Assembly (NCBI GenBank): GCA_028687975.1
Contig: JAQTZD010000001.1
Coordinates: 56,096-92,037 of the forward strand
Length of the DNA stretch: 35,942 bases
Origin: Sediminibacterium sp.
Lineage (GTDB): Bacteria > Bacteroidota > Bacteroidia > Chitinophagales > Chitinophagaceae
Direction: 5' to 3'
The notes beneath the pieces are model-generated. The model did not search any database. It was not told the origin of the DNA and was given only the letters and a program-made list of their open reading frames with translations. Every line of letters begins with the position of its first letter. Positions within the stretch are counted from its first letter, which is position 1. Made by a program: the position numbers and the translations under genes. Of this stretch, positions 24,721-33,409 are shown piece after piece.

Positions 24721-26013
24721 ATGCATGTGATCATTTATCCATCTGAGATAGGAGGAAATATTCGCGCGGCAGCAGGCAAGAGCAGTATGCAGCGGGCCTG
24801 TGCAGCTGCATTGTTGCGCACTGGCGTTACCCGTATTGTAAATCCGGGAAACAGCAATGATGATCTGGCCGCCATGGATGTAATTCAGAAACTGGGTGCA
24901 ACCATTCAATACGATACCAATGGAGACCTGCTCATACGTTCAGCAGGAGTACATCCTGTGTCCGGTGAAATGAATTGCGGAGAAAGCGGGCTCGGTATCC
25001 GGATGTTTACCCCGCTGGCAGCACTCAGCAGCAGTGCACTCACGATCAGCGGATCCGGAAGTTTACAAACAAGACCCATGCATTTCTTTGATGAAGTGCT
25101 TCCCCAATTGGGCGTGAAAGTTCAGTCGAATGAAGGAAAATTACCGCTGAAAATACAGGGGCCGTTGACTCCTGCAGATATTGAAATTGACGGTTCTTTA
25201 AGCTCGCAGTTTTTAACAGGACTGCTCATGGCTTATGGCGCGGCCGGTGCAAAAGATGCAGTGATTCGGGTAAAAGACCTGAAGAGTAAACCTTATATCG
25301 ATCTCACATTGCAGATGATGCAATATTTTGGATGGGGGGTAGAGCATGAGGACTATAAAATATTTCGCTTTACCGGAAAATCGCCCAAGGCGAATGCATC
25401 CGAAACAGAAGCGTTTACTTACCATGTAGAGGGCGACTGGAGCGGGGCAGCATTCCTGCTGGTAGCAGGTGCCGTAGCCGGAACTGTAGAAGTGGAAGGG
25501 CTGGACCTGGATTCCACCCAGGCAGATAAAGCCATCCTGCAGGCCTTAGGCAGTGCAGGTTGCGCTCTTTCGATCCGTGAAAAGTCCATCCGGGTAGGGC
25601 CCCTTCCATTGAAAGCATTTCATTTTAATGCAACTGATTGTCCAGACCTGTTTCCACCCCTGGTAGCCCTGGCCAGTTATTGTGAAGGAACGACCGTTAT
25701 TGAAGGTGTAAACAGACTGGCACACAAAGAAAGCGACCGCGGACTAACCTTACAGGAAGAGTTTGGCAAGCTGGGAATAGAAATTGAACTGCAAAACGAT
25801 CTGATGTTGGTGAAAGGACATGCAGCAGGAACAGTGCAAAGCGCAAACGTGCATTCCCGTCACGATCACCGTATAGCCATGGCGTGCGCCATTGCAGCGC
25901 TGAGAGCAAAGGGGCCTGTACAGATTGAAGCGGCGGATGCCATCAATAAATCCTATCCTGATTTTTACAGGCATTTACAGCAATTGGGCGCCAAAGTGGA
26001 AGGATTGCATTAA
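24721..26013 (+). CDS. aroA: EPSP synthase (3-phosphoshikimate 1-carboxyvinyltransferase)
   Basis: A 430-residue enzyme that joins shikimate 3-phosphate and phosphoenolpyruvate to EPSP. Family landmarks are SSQFLTGLL, VEGDWSGAAFLLVAGA, the catalytic Asp of DCPDLFPPLVALA, AHKESDRG, HDHRIAMACAI and KSYPDFYRHL. The nucleotide-pocket motif that is GNAGTAMRP in the E. coli class I enzyme reads CGESGLGIRMF here, so positions equivalent to Thr97 and Pro101 are Leu and Met. Start is the ATG at 24721, 20 bp after aroB. In the operon between aroB and aroC. Confidence 0.95.
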   Translation: MHVIIYPSEIGGNIRAAAGKSSMQRACAAALLRTGVTRIVNPGNSNDDLAAMDVIQKLGATIQYDTNGDLLIRSAGVHPVSGEMNCGESGLGIRMFTPLAALSSSALTISGSGSLQTRPMHFFDEVLPQLGVKVQSNEGKLPLKIQGPLTPADIEIDGSLSSQFLTGLLMAYGAAGAKDAVIRVKDLKSKPYIDLTLQMMQYFGWGVEHEDYKIFRFTGKSPKANASETEAFTYHVEGDWSGAAFLLVAGAVAGTVEVEGLDLDSTQADKAILQALGSAGCALSIREKSIRVGPLPLKAFHFNATDCPDLFPPLVALASYCEGTTVIEGVNRLAHKESDRGLTLQEEFGKLGIEIELQNDLMLVKGHAAGTVQSANVHSRHDHRIAMACAIAALRAKGPVQIEAADAINKSYPDFYRHLQQLGAKVEGLH

Positions 26014-26064
26014 ATTGAGTCCCCTTAAACCTTGCGGAATAAGTTAACAACATAAACGAACCAC

Positions 26065-27063
26065 GTGAACTCACTCGGACAATTATTCAGGATTCATATT
26101 TTCGGCGAATCACACGGCGAAAGTGCAGGCATTGTTATTGATGGCTGTCCTGCCGGATTGCCCCTCAGTGCAGCGGATTTTACAGAAGATATTGAAAGAA
26201 GAAAAGGCGGTGTTCAGAAAGGAACCACTCCCCGGAAAGAAGACGACCTGCCCATATTCAAAAGCGGTCTCTTCAATGGTAAAACCACCGGTGCGCCCAT
26301 TACCATATTATTCGAAAACAACAATACCCGCAGCGGCGATTATGAAAAGCAGCGTGCAGTACCCCGACCTGGCCATGCCGATTTCACCGCACATGTGAAA
26401 TACGGTGGACATGAGGACTTCCGGGGAGGCGGCCATTTCAGCGGAAGACTGACCGTTTGCCTGGTGGCAGCGGGCGTTATCGCTAAAAAATTATTAGCCA
26501 CTACAGGTATAACCACTGTAGCTAAGATTACAGAGATTGGCGGAGAGGCAGATCCGGAAAAAGGGTTGGATAAAGCCATTGAAGCCAAAGACAGTGTTGG
26601 CGGGATTGTGGAATGTACTGCAACCGGCCTGCCTGTAGGATTGGGAGAACATTTTTTCGATTCGGTTGAATCCCTGATCAGCCATGCCGCATTTGCCATT
26701 CCTGCGGTGCGGGGCATAGAGTTTGGGACCGGATTTGCAGCTGCCAGAATGTTTGGTGTGGAACACAATGATCCAATTGCGGATGCAAGCGGAAAAACTA
26801 CCACCAATCATGCAGGTGGGGTAGTTGGGGGAATAACCAACGGAAACGATCTGGTATACCGGGTCGCCATCAAGCCTACTTCCTCCACGCCTAAGGAGCA
26901 GCTGTCCTGGAACCGGGAAACCAACCAGGTAGAGCCATTTTCGGTAAAAGGCCGACACGATCTCTGTATAGCCCTCCGTGTTCCGGTAATACTGGAAGCG
27001 GTGACTGCAATAATTTTGACCGATTTGATGTTATTAGAACAACGGATTAAAAGAATCATTTAA
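26065..27063 (+). CDS. aroC: Chorismate synthase
   Basis: A 332-residue FMN-dependent enzyme that makes chorismate from EPSP. It starts with GTG (26065), read as MNSLGQLFRIHIFGESHG, with the active-site His in GESHG. Other landmarks are PRPGHADF, RGGGHFSGRLT (where E. coli has GGGRSSAR), NHAGGVVGGI and KGRHDLC. It is about 30 residues shorter than the E. coli enzyme, with the loss around residues 145-180, which looks like a natural compact version because all catalytic segments are present. Follows aroA by 51 bp. Confidence 0.95.
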   Translation: MNSLGQLFRIHIFGESHGESAGIVIDGCPAGLPLSAADFTEDIERRKGGVQKGTTPRKEDDLPIFKSGLFNGKTTGAPITILFENNNTRSGDYEKQRAVPRPGHADFTAHVKYGGHEDFRGGGHFSGRLTVCLVAAGVIAKKLLATTGITTVAKITEIGGEADPEKGLDKAIEAKDSVGGIVECTATGLPVGLGEHFFDSVESLISHAAFAIPAVRGIEFGTGFAAARMFGVEHNDPIADASGKTTTNHAGGVVGGITNGNDLVYRVAIKPTSSTPKEQLSWNRETNQVEPFSVKGRHDLCIALRVPVILEAVTAIILTDLMLLEQRIKRII

Positions 27064-27072
27064 ACAAGCAAC

Positions 27073-27381
27073 ATGAATTCAGATTACATATATCATATTA
27101 CGACCCGAAAAGCCTGGGAAGAAGCACAGCAAAAAGGACAATACGAAGCAGATACCCTGGAAACAGAAGGATTTATGCATTGCAGCACCGAGGACCAGGT
27201 TCCTGGTGTGATGCAACGGTATTATGCCGGAAAAACAGGGCTGGTAAAGCTTAAAATTGAAAAAGAAAAGGTAGACAGGCCCCTGGTTTTTGAACTGGCT
27301 GGTTCAATCGATGAAGTATTTCCCCACATTCATGGGGCACTGAACCTGAATGCAGTGGTAGAAGTAACCGACATTGCATAA
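27073..27381 (+). CDS. DUF952 family protein
   Basis: A 102-residue single-domain cytoplasmic protein of the DUF952 family, recognised by the pattern IYHITTRKAWEEA at the start, GFMHCSTEDQV near the middle, and FPHIHGALNLNAVVEV at the end. No catalytic role is established. It follows aroC by 9 bp and may be a passenger of the aromatic operon. The 186-bp gap to the next gene holds no clear terminator or strict -7 box. Confidence 0.87.
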   Translation: MNSDYIYHITTRKAWEEAQQKGQYEADTLETEGFMHCSTEDQVPGVMQRYYAGKTGLVKLKIEKEKVDRPLVFELAGSIDEVFPHIHGALNLNAVVEVTDIA

Positions 27382-27567
27382 GCAATGTTAACTGTATGTC
27401 TATTGATAATCAACTGATTATACTGAAAAATCAAAATAAACTCACCTTATTTTACCCTTTGGCATAATATTTGGCTAATGGGGGTATTCAACGGAACCTT
27501 CGGGTTTATCCATTTAGTTGGTTAAATTGAACAAGGGGCCGATCTTTAAGTTAAGTTTATTTTTAAT

Positions 27568-28110
27568 ATGTTTAGACTCCTATTTTTTCTAATATCCCTT
27601 GGTTCGCTGTACCTGGTACCAGCGCAGCAGAATCAACAGATGAAGGCAGGTTTTACAGATACCATTCCCCTTTCAACAGATACCCTGCATATTTCGGACT
27701 CCCTGCAGAAAGCGGATTCCCTCCGGTTAGGTGATTCATTAAAAGCCGTTACCGATTCAGGCATGTTGTCGCCAGATTCTGTCCGGCCTACCGGGAAGGT
27801 AATCATAGGTATTGCCAGTTATTACAGCGCCCGGTTAGACGGCACCAAAACTTCTACCGGTGAAATTTACCGAAATAAGAAATTCACCGGTGCCAGTAAC
27901 AACCTGAAACTCAATACCTGGGTGCGGGTAACCAACCTCAGAAACGGTAAAACGGTGGTGGTGAGAATCAACGACCGGATGCATCCCAACATGAAAAAGA
28001 AGGGCCGGGTGATCGATTTGAGCCGTGTGGCAGCACAAAAACTCGATTTTATGGCCAGAGGACTGACAAAAGTGAAGCTGGAAGTAATCGAAAAGCCTGT
28101 AACGCCCTGA
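27568..28110 (+). CDS. RlpA-like double-psi beta-barrel (DPBB) exported protein
   Basis: A 180-residue exported protein with a signal peptide (about 1-19, cleavage near PAQQ) and a Ser/Asp-rich spacer (about 30-70) before a DPBB domain (about 75-178). The domain has the RlpA-type start IASYYSARLDGTKTSTGE, and VVRINDRMHPN, where RlpA proteins have the conserved ND active-site segment, then GRVIDLSRVAA. RlpA proteins bind or cleave denuded glycan strands. No SPOR domain is attached, unlike E. coli RlpA. Enzymatic activity is likely but unproven. Confidence 0.88.
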   Translation: MFRLLFFLISLGSLYLVPAQQNQQMKAGFTDTIPLSTDTLHISDSLQKADSLRLGDSLKAVTDSGMLSPDSVRPTGKVIIGIASYYSARLDGTKTSTGEIYRNKKFTGASNNLKLNTWVRVTNLRNGKTVVVRINDRMHPNMKKKGRVIDLSRVAAQKLDFMARGLTKVKLEVIEKPVTP

Positions 28111-28132
28111 AATTTATCAAAAAGATAAATTT
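28110..28132 (+). terminator. Weak AT-rich hairpin after the RlpA-like gene
   Basis: AAATTTATC / GATAAATTT, 9-bp stem, loop AAAAA, followed by TATCTTAATTTTC. It starts at the stop codon of the RlpA-like gene. AT-rich, so weak as a terminator. Confidence 0.4.
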
Positions 28133-28163
28133 ATCTTAATTTTCTAAAGTCAAATTCTAGCTG

Positions 28164-28171
28164 TATTTTCG
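28164..28171 (+). promoter_or_regulatory. Possible -7 box of the OmpA-family gene
   Basis: TATTTTCG (one mismatch from TAnnTTTG) lies 23 bp before the ATG at 28195, giving a leader of roughly 19 nt. No -33 TTG is clear. Confidence 0.35.
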
Positions 28172-28194
28172 CACCAATTAATAAAAAACTGATT

Positions 28195-29538
28195 ATGAAG
28201 AAAGTTTTATTTTCTTTAGTAGTTGTTGCTTTAGCGCTTACCGCGACGGCCCAAACTCCTACAAGTTATAAGAAAGGCCCAAGTTTAGGCATTTCATTTT
28301 TTCTGAACGACATGCACACTGCTGAAAGAATCAGTAAGACATCTCTTTCCAGCGTCTTACGCGATAAACAATGGGCAAAAGGTACAGAAATGACCCCAGG
28401 TCTGAGTGTACAGTACGTAAACGGACTGACTGAGCATATCGACTTTATGGGAAGTCTGGCAGGTACTTTTACCCCATACTCTTTCTATCCTAAATCCGGT
28501 GTTGCTCCCTCCAAGAACAATAAATTCCTACTGGAAGCTGATGCAAACCTGAACATTAAGTTATTGACCGATAAATACCTCGTAGTACCTTACCTGACTT
28601 TAGGTCTGGGTGCTTCCATGTACGGTGGTACCTATTTTGCTGCCCAGGGTAATACCGGTTTGGGTCTGCAGGTAGGATTGGGTGAGGGTACATTTGTAAC
28701 CACTCAGATGTTATACCGTCCTGCAATTTCCAACCTGGCTGTAAACCACATGGCTTATACCCTTGGTATCCTTTCTCCACTGAAAGAAAAAGCAAAGCCT
28801 GTTCTGGCTCCACCTCCACCTCCACCGGTTGTTGAAAAAGATACCGATGGCGACGGAATCCTCGATAAAGACGACAAATGTCCTACTGTTCCAGGTGTAG
28901 CTAAGTACCAGGGTTGTCCTGTACCAGATACAGATGGAGATGGCATCAACGACGAAAATGATAAGTGTCCTACTGTAAAAGGTATCGCTAAATATCAGGG
29001 TTGTCCTATTCCTGATACAGATAAAGATGGTATCAACGATGAAGAAGATAAGTGTCCTACCGTACCGGGTCTTGCCCGCTACCAGGGATGTCCTATTCCT
29101 GATACCGATGGTGATGGTGTAAACGACGAAGAAGACAAGTGTCCTACTGTTAAAGGAACTGTTGCCAACAACGGATGTCCTGAATTACAAACTCAGTATA
29201 AGTTTGACTACAAGCAAGTACAGTTTGTAACAGGAAGCGCTACACTGACTAAAGTATCTAAGAAAGAACTGGATAAAGTAGTTCGTGCAATGAGCGATTA
29301 TCCTACACTGAAACTGTATGTAGACGGTCACACAGATAACACTGGTTCCGACAAGATCAACAATCCATTGTCTCTGAAGCGTGCAAACGCTGTGAAGAGC
29401 TACCTGATGAGCAAGAAAATTGATGGATCAAGACTGATCACCGATGGTTTCGGAAGCGCTAAGCCAATCGATACCAACAAAACTGCTAAAGGCAGACAGC
29501 AAAACAGAAGAGTTGAATTCAGAGTACAGGAGATGTAA
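28195..29538 (+). CDS. OmpA-family outer-membrane protein with thrombospondin type 3 repeats
   Basis: A 447-residue outer-membrane protein that probably links the outer membrane to peptidoglycan. Signal peptide about 1-19, then an N-terminal beta-barrel region (about 30-195), a Pro-rich hinge (PPPPPPVVEKD), four calcium-binding-type repeats beginning DTDGDGI and each ending with GCP (29 residues, 87 bp apart: 28840, 28927, 29014, 29101), and a C-terminal OmpA domain (about 340-447) with VDGHTDNTGSD, LSLKRANAVKSYL and GRQQNRRVEF. The last part carries the Asp and Arg that bind diaminopimelate in OmpA-like proteins. It is a single gene with a strong terminator. Confidence 0.95.
   Translation: MKKVLFSLVVVALALTATAQTPTSYKKGPSLGISFFLNDMHTAERISKTSLSSVLRDKQWAKGTEMTPGLSVQYVNGLTEHIDFMGSLAGTFTPYSFYPKSGVAPSKNNKFLLEADANLNIKLLTDKYLVVPYLTLGLGASMYGGTYFAAQGNTGLGLQVGLGEGTFVTTQMLYRPAISNLAVNHMAYTLGILSPLKEKAKPVLAPPPPPPVVEKDTDGDGILDKDDKCPTVPGVAKYQGCPVPDTDGDGINDENDKCPTVKGIAKYQGCPIPDTDKDGINDEEDKCPTVPGLARYQGCPIPDTDGDGVNDEEDKCPTVKGTVANNGCPELQTQYKFDYKQVQFVTGSATLTKVSKKELDKVVRAMSDYPTLKLYVDGHTDNTGSDKINNPLSLKRANAVKSYLMSKKIDGSRLITDGFGSAKPIDTNKTAKGRQQNRRVEFRVQEM
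28840..29187 (+). repeat. Four 87-bp thrombospondin type 3 repeats
   Basis: Units start at 28840, 28927, 29014 and 29101, each with GATAC(A/C)GAT at the start and a TGTCCT-encoded CP near the end. Exactly 87 bp apart, which suggests duplication and concerted evolution. Confidence 0.9.
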
Positions 29539-29553
29539 TCTGAACTACCGATA

Positions 29554-29591
29554 AATAAAGAACCTCCGATGAAAATCGGAGGTTCTTTATT
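29554..29591. terminator. Bidirectional terminator between the OmpA-family and MiaE-like genes
   Basis: A perfect 17-bp inverted repeat, AATAAAGAACCTCCGAT / ATCGGAGGTTCTTTATT, loop GAAA, with T-rich flanks on both sides. It starts 16 bp after the OmpA-family stop and its other end touches the stop codon of the MiaE-like gene (29592), so it serves both convergent units. Confidence 0.93.
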
Positions 29592-30206
29592 TTAATGAAT
29601 CCGGTCGCCTCTTAGTTTGAGGTGTTTCATGATATCTATTTCATGCGCCAGCCATTCTTTCCAGCGGGCCCGTACTTTTTCTTTGGGAATATAATTTTCT
29701 GCAAGGGTGATGAAAAGGGTGTAATGCCCTGCCTCACTTTCCATGAATTTCCGGTAGAAATTGCGCAGGTATTCATCTTCAAGGCCCTCGCTCAATCGTT
29801 TAAAACGCTCACAGCTTCTGGCTTCAATCAGTGCCATGGTCAGTAATTGGTCCAGTAAGCGATCTTCTATATGGCCTCCTTTTTTCTGAAACAGGAGTAG
29901 TTGATTTACATACTCGTCTTTACGCTGTTTGCCAAGAGTTAAACCTCGTTTATTCAGCTCGGCCAATACCTGCCTGAAGTGCCCCCATTCCTCGGTAACT
30001 ATGGGCGCCAGTTCTTCCACCAGCTCTTTTCTGTCGGAATAGCGTTGTATATAGGAGATACAGGTGAGGGCAGCTTTCTGCTCGCAATAAGCATGATCTG
30101 TAAGAATGGCTTCCAGTGAAATGGAAGCAAGATCCACCCAGCGCGGATCGGTTGGGAGCTGAAGTCCCAGTATATTTTTGGTGTGCTGGGAAAGCGGACT
30201 GTTCAT
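29592..30206 (-). CDS. MiaE-like tRNA hydroxylase (diiron)
   Basis: A 204-residue all-helical diiron protein of the tRNA 2-methylthio-N6-isopentenyl-adenosine hydroxylase (MiaE) type. The diiron ligands appear as ExxH pairs Glu73-x-x-His76 (EEWGHF) and Glu158-x-x-His161 (ESEAGHY), plus Glu128 (LIEARSCERF) and Glu42 or Glu32 in the N-terminal helix. It would hydroxylate the isopentenyl group on A37 of tRNAs. Last gene of the six-gene minus-strand unit, 16 bp after the ATP-grasp-like gene, ending at the shared terminator. The modification enzymes miaA and miaB are not in this window. Confidence 0.88.
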   Translation of the reverse strand: MNSPLSQHTKNILGLQLPTDPRWVDLASISLEAILTDHAYCEQKAALTCISYIQRYSDRKELVEELAPIVTEEWGHFRQVLAELNKRGLTLGKQRKDEYVNQLLLFQKKGGHIEDRLLDQLLTMALIEARSCERFKRLSEGLEDEYLRNFYRKFMESEAGHYTLFITLAENYIPKEKVRARWKEWLAHEIDIMKHLKLRGDRIH

Positions 30207-30222
30207 ATGCGTATACTAAAAA

Positions 30223-31419
30223 TTATTGTTCAAAATAGGCGAGGCTGCCACCGACCCAGGTTTTATCCTGGTTGTATCTTACGCCGATCATTTTACCCTT
30301 GCTGAGTCTGGCCAGGTTATTAACAGCTATGGGCCTGGCTGCATCTTCTTTCCAGAAATAAAATATCCGGAGTTCTGCTTTGGCTGGTTCATCCGGTGTT
30401 TCAATTACTGCGGCATAGTTCACTTTACGCTGCAAAATCCAATTCTCCTGATCCGTGATTCGTTCAATATCACCGGCTGTTACATCAATAACTACTCCCT
30501 GACCGGCAAAAGAAAACAAGGGTTTCAGTACATAATTTTCGAGGTCGGAAGGGGTCGTTTTGAGTTCATTCAGAAAAAAGGTTTCAGGAACATAAGGGTG
30601 TTGTATAAAGGGCAGCGTGAATTTGCTGATCCGGTAAAACCAGTTTGGATGGGTGATCCATTCCACATCCAGTTCCTCCTGAAATATTTTACCCTTTTCC
30701 CGAATGGCTTTGTCCTGCTGCTGCAGATCGTCCGAAATCACCCGATTGTAAATTCGTTTAATCCGGATTTTACGGCCGTCTTTAATGTAATAAAGCTTCC
30801 TTCCTTCTTGTATCAGTTCGGTTAAACATACAACCTGAATGCCGATATAATCTGAAGTACAGTAAAAATCTATTTTCGTTTTTTGCTGGTGTGGTAAAAT
30901 TTCCAGCAAGATCACTTCTTCCGGATTGTTTTGCCCTACAATGATTTCCTTCAGTAATGAAATATAGGATGCACGATCCAATCCGTTGAGATAAGTGCTG
31001 TATCCTTCGGGAATCTTGTACTGATTCCGGACAGCCTCTTCGTACAATATCTGAAAAGCAAACAGGGTAGGGAATCCCTGCATTTCGATCAGTTGGGGTT
31101 CCAGCTCACCGGCTGCGTTTTGGCAGATGCCAAAGTCGAAAGCAATAAAGTGTGTATGCGCATTTTCCGCAGGCACATATTCATTTTTGGGTATTGCCCT
31201 TTCGGTCAGTGATTTAAAATCGGGAGCAGTAATTACATCTACAATTGCCTCACAAGCAGAAAGGATTTTTTCCTTAAAATCGATGTTTACAAAAACAGGT
31301 GTTTCCGCTATCCTGAACTCAATAGCACCGGGATGCCCGGACTGCAGCTCCTGCAATAGGGCAGCATATTTTTCACCGGAGAAGGATAGGTTATAGCTTT
31401 TGCGAATACTGGGTATCAT
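30223..31419 (-). CDS. ATP-grasp-like protein of unknown substrate
   Basis: A 398-residue cytoplasmic protein. The C-terminal third resembles an ATP-grasp domain: VLKPLFSFAGQGV with a Lys-type ATP-binding residue Lys299 and a Gly-rich loop, QRKVNY, AELRIFYF (Glu349, Arg351) and a WVGGSLAYF end. The middle has IYNRVISDD, a feature of permuted or glutathionylspermidine synthase-like ATP-grasp proteins, and the N-terminal domain has a LIEMQGFPTLFAFQ segment. I do not know its substrate. It is 19 bp downstream of a class I glutamine amidotransferase, so a glutamine-dependent carboxylate amidation or ligation is a fair inference. Fold call moderately sure; reaction not. Confidence 0.78.
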   Translation of the reverse strand: MIPSIRKSYNLSFSGEKYAALLQELQSGHPGAIEFRIAETPVFVNIDFKEKILSACEAIVDVITAPDFKSLTERAIPKNEYVPAENAHTHFIAFDFGICQNAAGELEPQLIEMQGFPTLFAFQILYEEAVRNQYKIPEGYSTYLNGLDRASYISLLKEIIVGQNNPEEVILLEILPHQQKTKIDFYCTSDYIGIQVVCLTELIQEGRKLYYIKDGRKIRIKRIYNRVISDDLQQQDKAIREKGKIFQEELDVEWITHPNWFYRISKFTLPFIQHPYVPETFFLNELKTTPSDLENYVLKPLFSFAGQGVVIDVTAGDIERITDQENWILQRKVNYAAVIETPDEPAKAELRIFYFWKEDAARPIAVNNLARLSKGKMIGVRYNQDKTWVGGSLAYFEQ

Positions 31420-31438
31420 AGTGGCAGGGATTAACTGA

Positions 31439-32272
31439 TCAATATTTATCTGCAGATGCCAAATTCAGAAAATTGGACAATACATGATCGTGTGTCCAGG
31501 TAATTTTTTCCGGATCCAGTAATTGCTCTACCATGCTTTGCCATTTGGCTTCCCCATGGTTTTCGATCACGGTTTGTTTTTTATCTGCCCGTTGAAGGTA
31601 CATGGCCATACCAATGGCATCCGCTTCCGGATGAAACTGTGTTCCGATGAACCATTCATTAAATCGAATGGCCATGATGGCTCTTTCGAGGGGCACATGT
31701 GGTCGTTCTTTTTCGATGGCCAGAATATGACCACCCATTTTTTTGAGTTGCGCATGATCCGGTTCTATCACCTGGTAATCCCGGCTGTCTACGCTGTAAA
31801 AAGGATCACGCAGGCCGTTAAAAACCCTTTCCTGGCTGCCTTCTTCCAGCATATGGATGGGAAATACTCCAAAGGCTGTAGACTTTCTTTTGCAAACACG
31901 GGCAATTTTAAAGTAACGGGAGGCCAGTTGAAAACTATGGCAGATAAAGAAAATATGCTTTTTGGGAAAATTGTTTTCGTTGCGGTTCCAATCCTCCACT
32001 GTTTTTATCCAGTTGAAGTAATTGTTCTCCCAGTCGGAACCCTCAGATTCCAGCGGAGAACCGGGTCCACCGCTGGAAATGAAGATATCGTACTGAAGTT
32101 CCGGAACCTCCTTTTGAAGCCTTACATCAAATTCTGTAACGCTTACTTCAAAACGACCGGAGGCGCCCCAGTCCTGAATGATTTCCCGGATGCAACGCAT
32201 TCCTTCATTGGCAGCACCCTCATACAGATCGAGGATGGCTATCTTTATTTGTCTGCGTTCGGGATAACTCAT
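31439..32272 (-). CDS. Class I glutamine amidotransferase (GATase1), stand-alone
   Basis: A 277-residue cytoplasmic GATase1-fold protein. The triad is Cys111 (FFICHSFQ), His214 and Glu216 (TQFHPEAD). The nucleophile elbow, usually GxCxGxQ, reads ICHSFQ here, without the second Gly. It also has an ISSGGPGSP oxyanion-type strand. It has no synthetase domain fused, so ammonia must be handed to a partner, most simply the ATP-grasp-like protein next to it. Its ATG overlaps the stop codon of the M42 peptidase gene (TAATG, 32272), so the two are translationally coupled. Confidence 0.88.
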   Translation of the reverse strand: MSYPERRQIKIAILDLYEGAANEGMRCIREIIQDWGASGRFEVSVTEFDVRLQKEVPELQYDIFISSGGPGSPLESEGSDWENNYFNWIKTVEDWNRNENNFPKKHIFFICHSFQLASRYFKIARVCKRKSTAFGVFPIHMLEEGSQERVFNGLRDPFYSVDSRDYQVIEPDHAQLKKMGGHILAIEKERPHVPLERAIMAIRFNEWFIGTQFHPEADAIGMAMYLQRADKKQTVIENHGEAKWQSMVEQLLDPEKITWTHDHVLSNFLNLASADKY

Positions 32273-33402
32273 TACAGGTATTTCAGGTTTGTTTTTGGTG
32301 TTAAGGTTAACAAAGTTTCATACATCAGGCGAATGGTATCGTTGATATCGCTCTTGTGCAGCATTTCGACTGTAGTATGCATATACCTGAGTGGAATGGA
32401 GATCAGTACAGAAGGACATCCGTCGTTGGCATAAGCAAAGCTGTCGGTGTCTGTACCAGTACTTCTGCTGAGAGAATGTTTCTGAACAGCAATCTTATTT
32501 TTTTCTGCAACATCTTCTACCAACTCCAGCAATTTGTTGTGGATGGCCGGTGCAAAAGAAAGGGTAGGCCCTTTGCCGCACTGAATGTCCCCTTCCAGAA
32601 TCTTACTGATCATCGGGGTGCTGGTATCGTGTGTAACATCTGTAATAATTGCCACATCTGGTTTGATTCTGCGCGCAATCATTTCCGCACCGCGCAGGCC
32701 GATTTCCTCCTGAACTGCATTCACTACATATAGTGCAAAAGGCAGTTTTTTCTTGTTCTCTTTTAACAAACGTGCCACTTCCGCAATCATGAATCCGCCA
32801 ACACGGTTGTCAAAAGCACGGCCAATCAGGTAGTCGTATGCCAGTTCATCAAACCCTTCTTCGTAGGTTACAACAGAGCCGATACGGATGCCCAGCTCTT
32901 CCACTTCTTTTTTGGTTCTGGCACCGCAATCAAGACAAAGATTTTCAATCTTTGGATTAGGTTCTTTTTGTTCAGGATTGCCCAAACGGGTATGAATGGC
33001 GGGCCATCCGAATACCGCTTTTACAGGTCCTTTTTTTCCGTGAATCCAAACTCTCTTGGCAGGAGCAATCTGGTGGTCTACACCTCCGTTTCTTTTCAGG
33101 TAAATCAGCCCCTGATCATTGATGTAGTTCACAAACCAGCTGATTTCGTCGGCATGCGCTTCAATGACCACTTTAAAGGGAGCTGTAGGATTGATAACCC
33201 CTACTGCTGTTCCATAAGGATCGGTGAAAGTGGTATCTACAAAAGGTTTTATATATTCCATCCACAGTTTCTGCCCACTGCTTTCAAATCCTACCGGAGA
33301 TGCAGTGTTGATGTAGTTTTTAAGAAAATTCATGGATGTTTCCGTAACTACAGATTTGGATTTAACCGATTTAGCCGGTTTAACTGATTTAGCTTTTGCC
33401 AT
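32272..33402 (-). CDS. M42-family metallo-aminopeptidase (cellulase-like family)
   Basis: A 376-residue cytoplasmic dimetal peptidase of clan MH. Ligands and catalytic residues are in place: His83 and Asp85 (EAHADE), Asp198 (GRAFDNR), Glu232/Glu233 (QEEIGLRGA), Asp255 (TDVTHD) and His342 (RYMHTTVE). The N-terminus has a Lys/Ser/Val-rich low-complexity start (about 1-20), absent from most relatives. M42 peptidases are tetrahedral dodecamers that trim N-terminal residues of peptides. Fourth from the end of the six-gene unit; 7 bp after the UbiA-like gene. Confidence 0.93.
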   Translation of the reverse strand: MAKAKSVKPAKSVKSKSVVTETSMNFLKNYINTASPVGFESSGQKLWMEYIKPFVDTTFTDPYGTAVGVINPTAPFKVVIEAHADEISWFVNYINDQGLIYLKRNGGVDHQIAPAKRVWIHGKKGPVKAVFGWPAIHTRLGNPEQKEPNPKIENLCLDCGARTKKEVEELGIRIGSVVTYEEGFDELAYDYLIGRAFDNRVGGFMIAEVARLLKENKKKLPFALYVVNAVQEEIGLRGAEMIARRIKPDVAIITDVTHDTSTPMISKILEGDIQCGKGPTLSFAPAIHNKLLELVEDVAEKNKIAVQKHSLSRSTGTDTDSFAYANDGCPSVLISIPLRYMHTTVEMLHKSDINDTIRLMYETLLTLTPKTNLKYL

Positions 33403-33409
33403 AGTAATG

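Noticed and set aside
27382..27567. Promoter for the RlpA-like gene: TAATATTTG near 27465 and TAAGTTTA at 27552.
   Set aside because: The first has the wrong spacing by one base and the second has a mismatch at the final G, so neither is secure.
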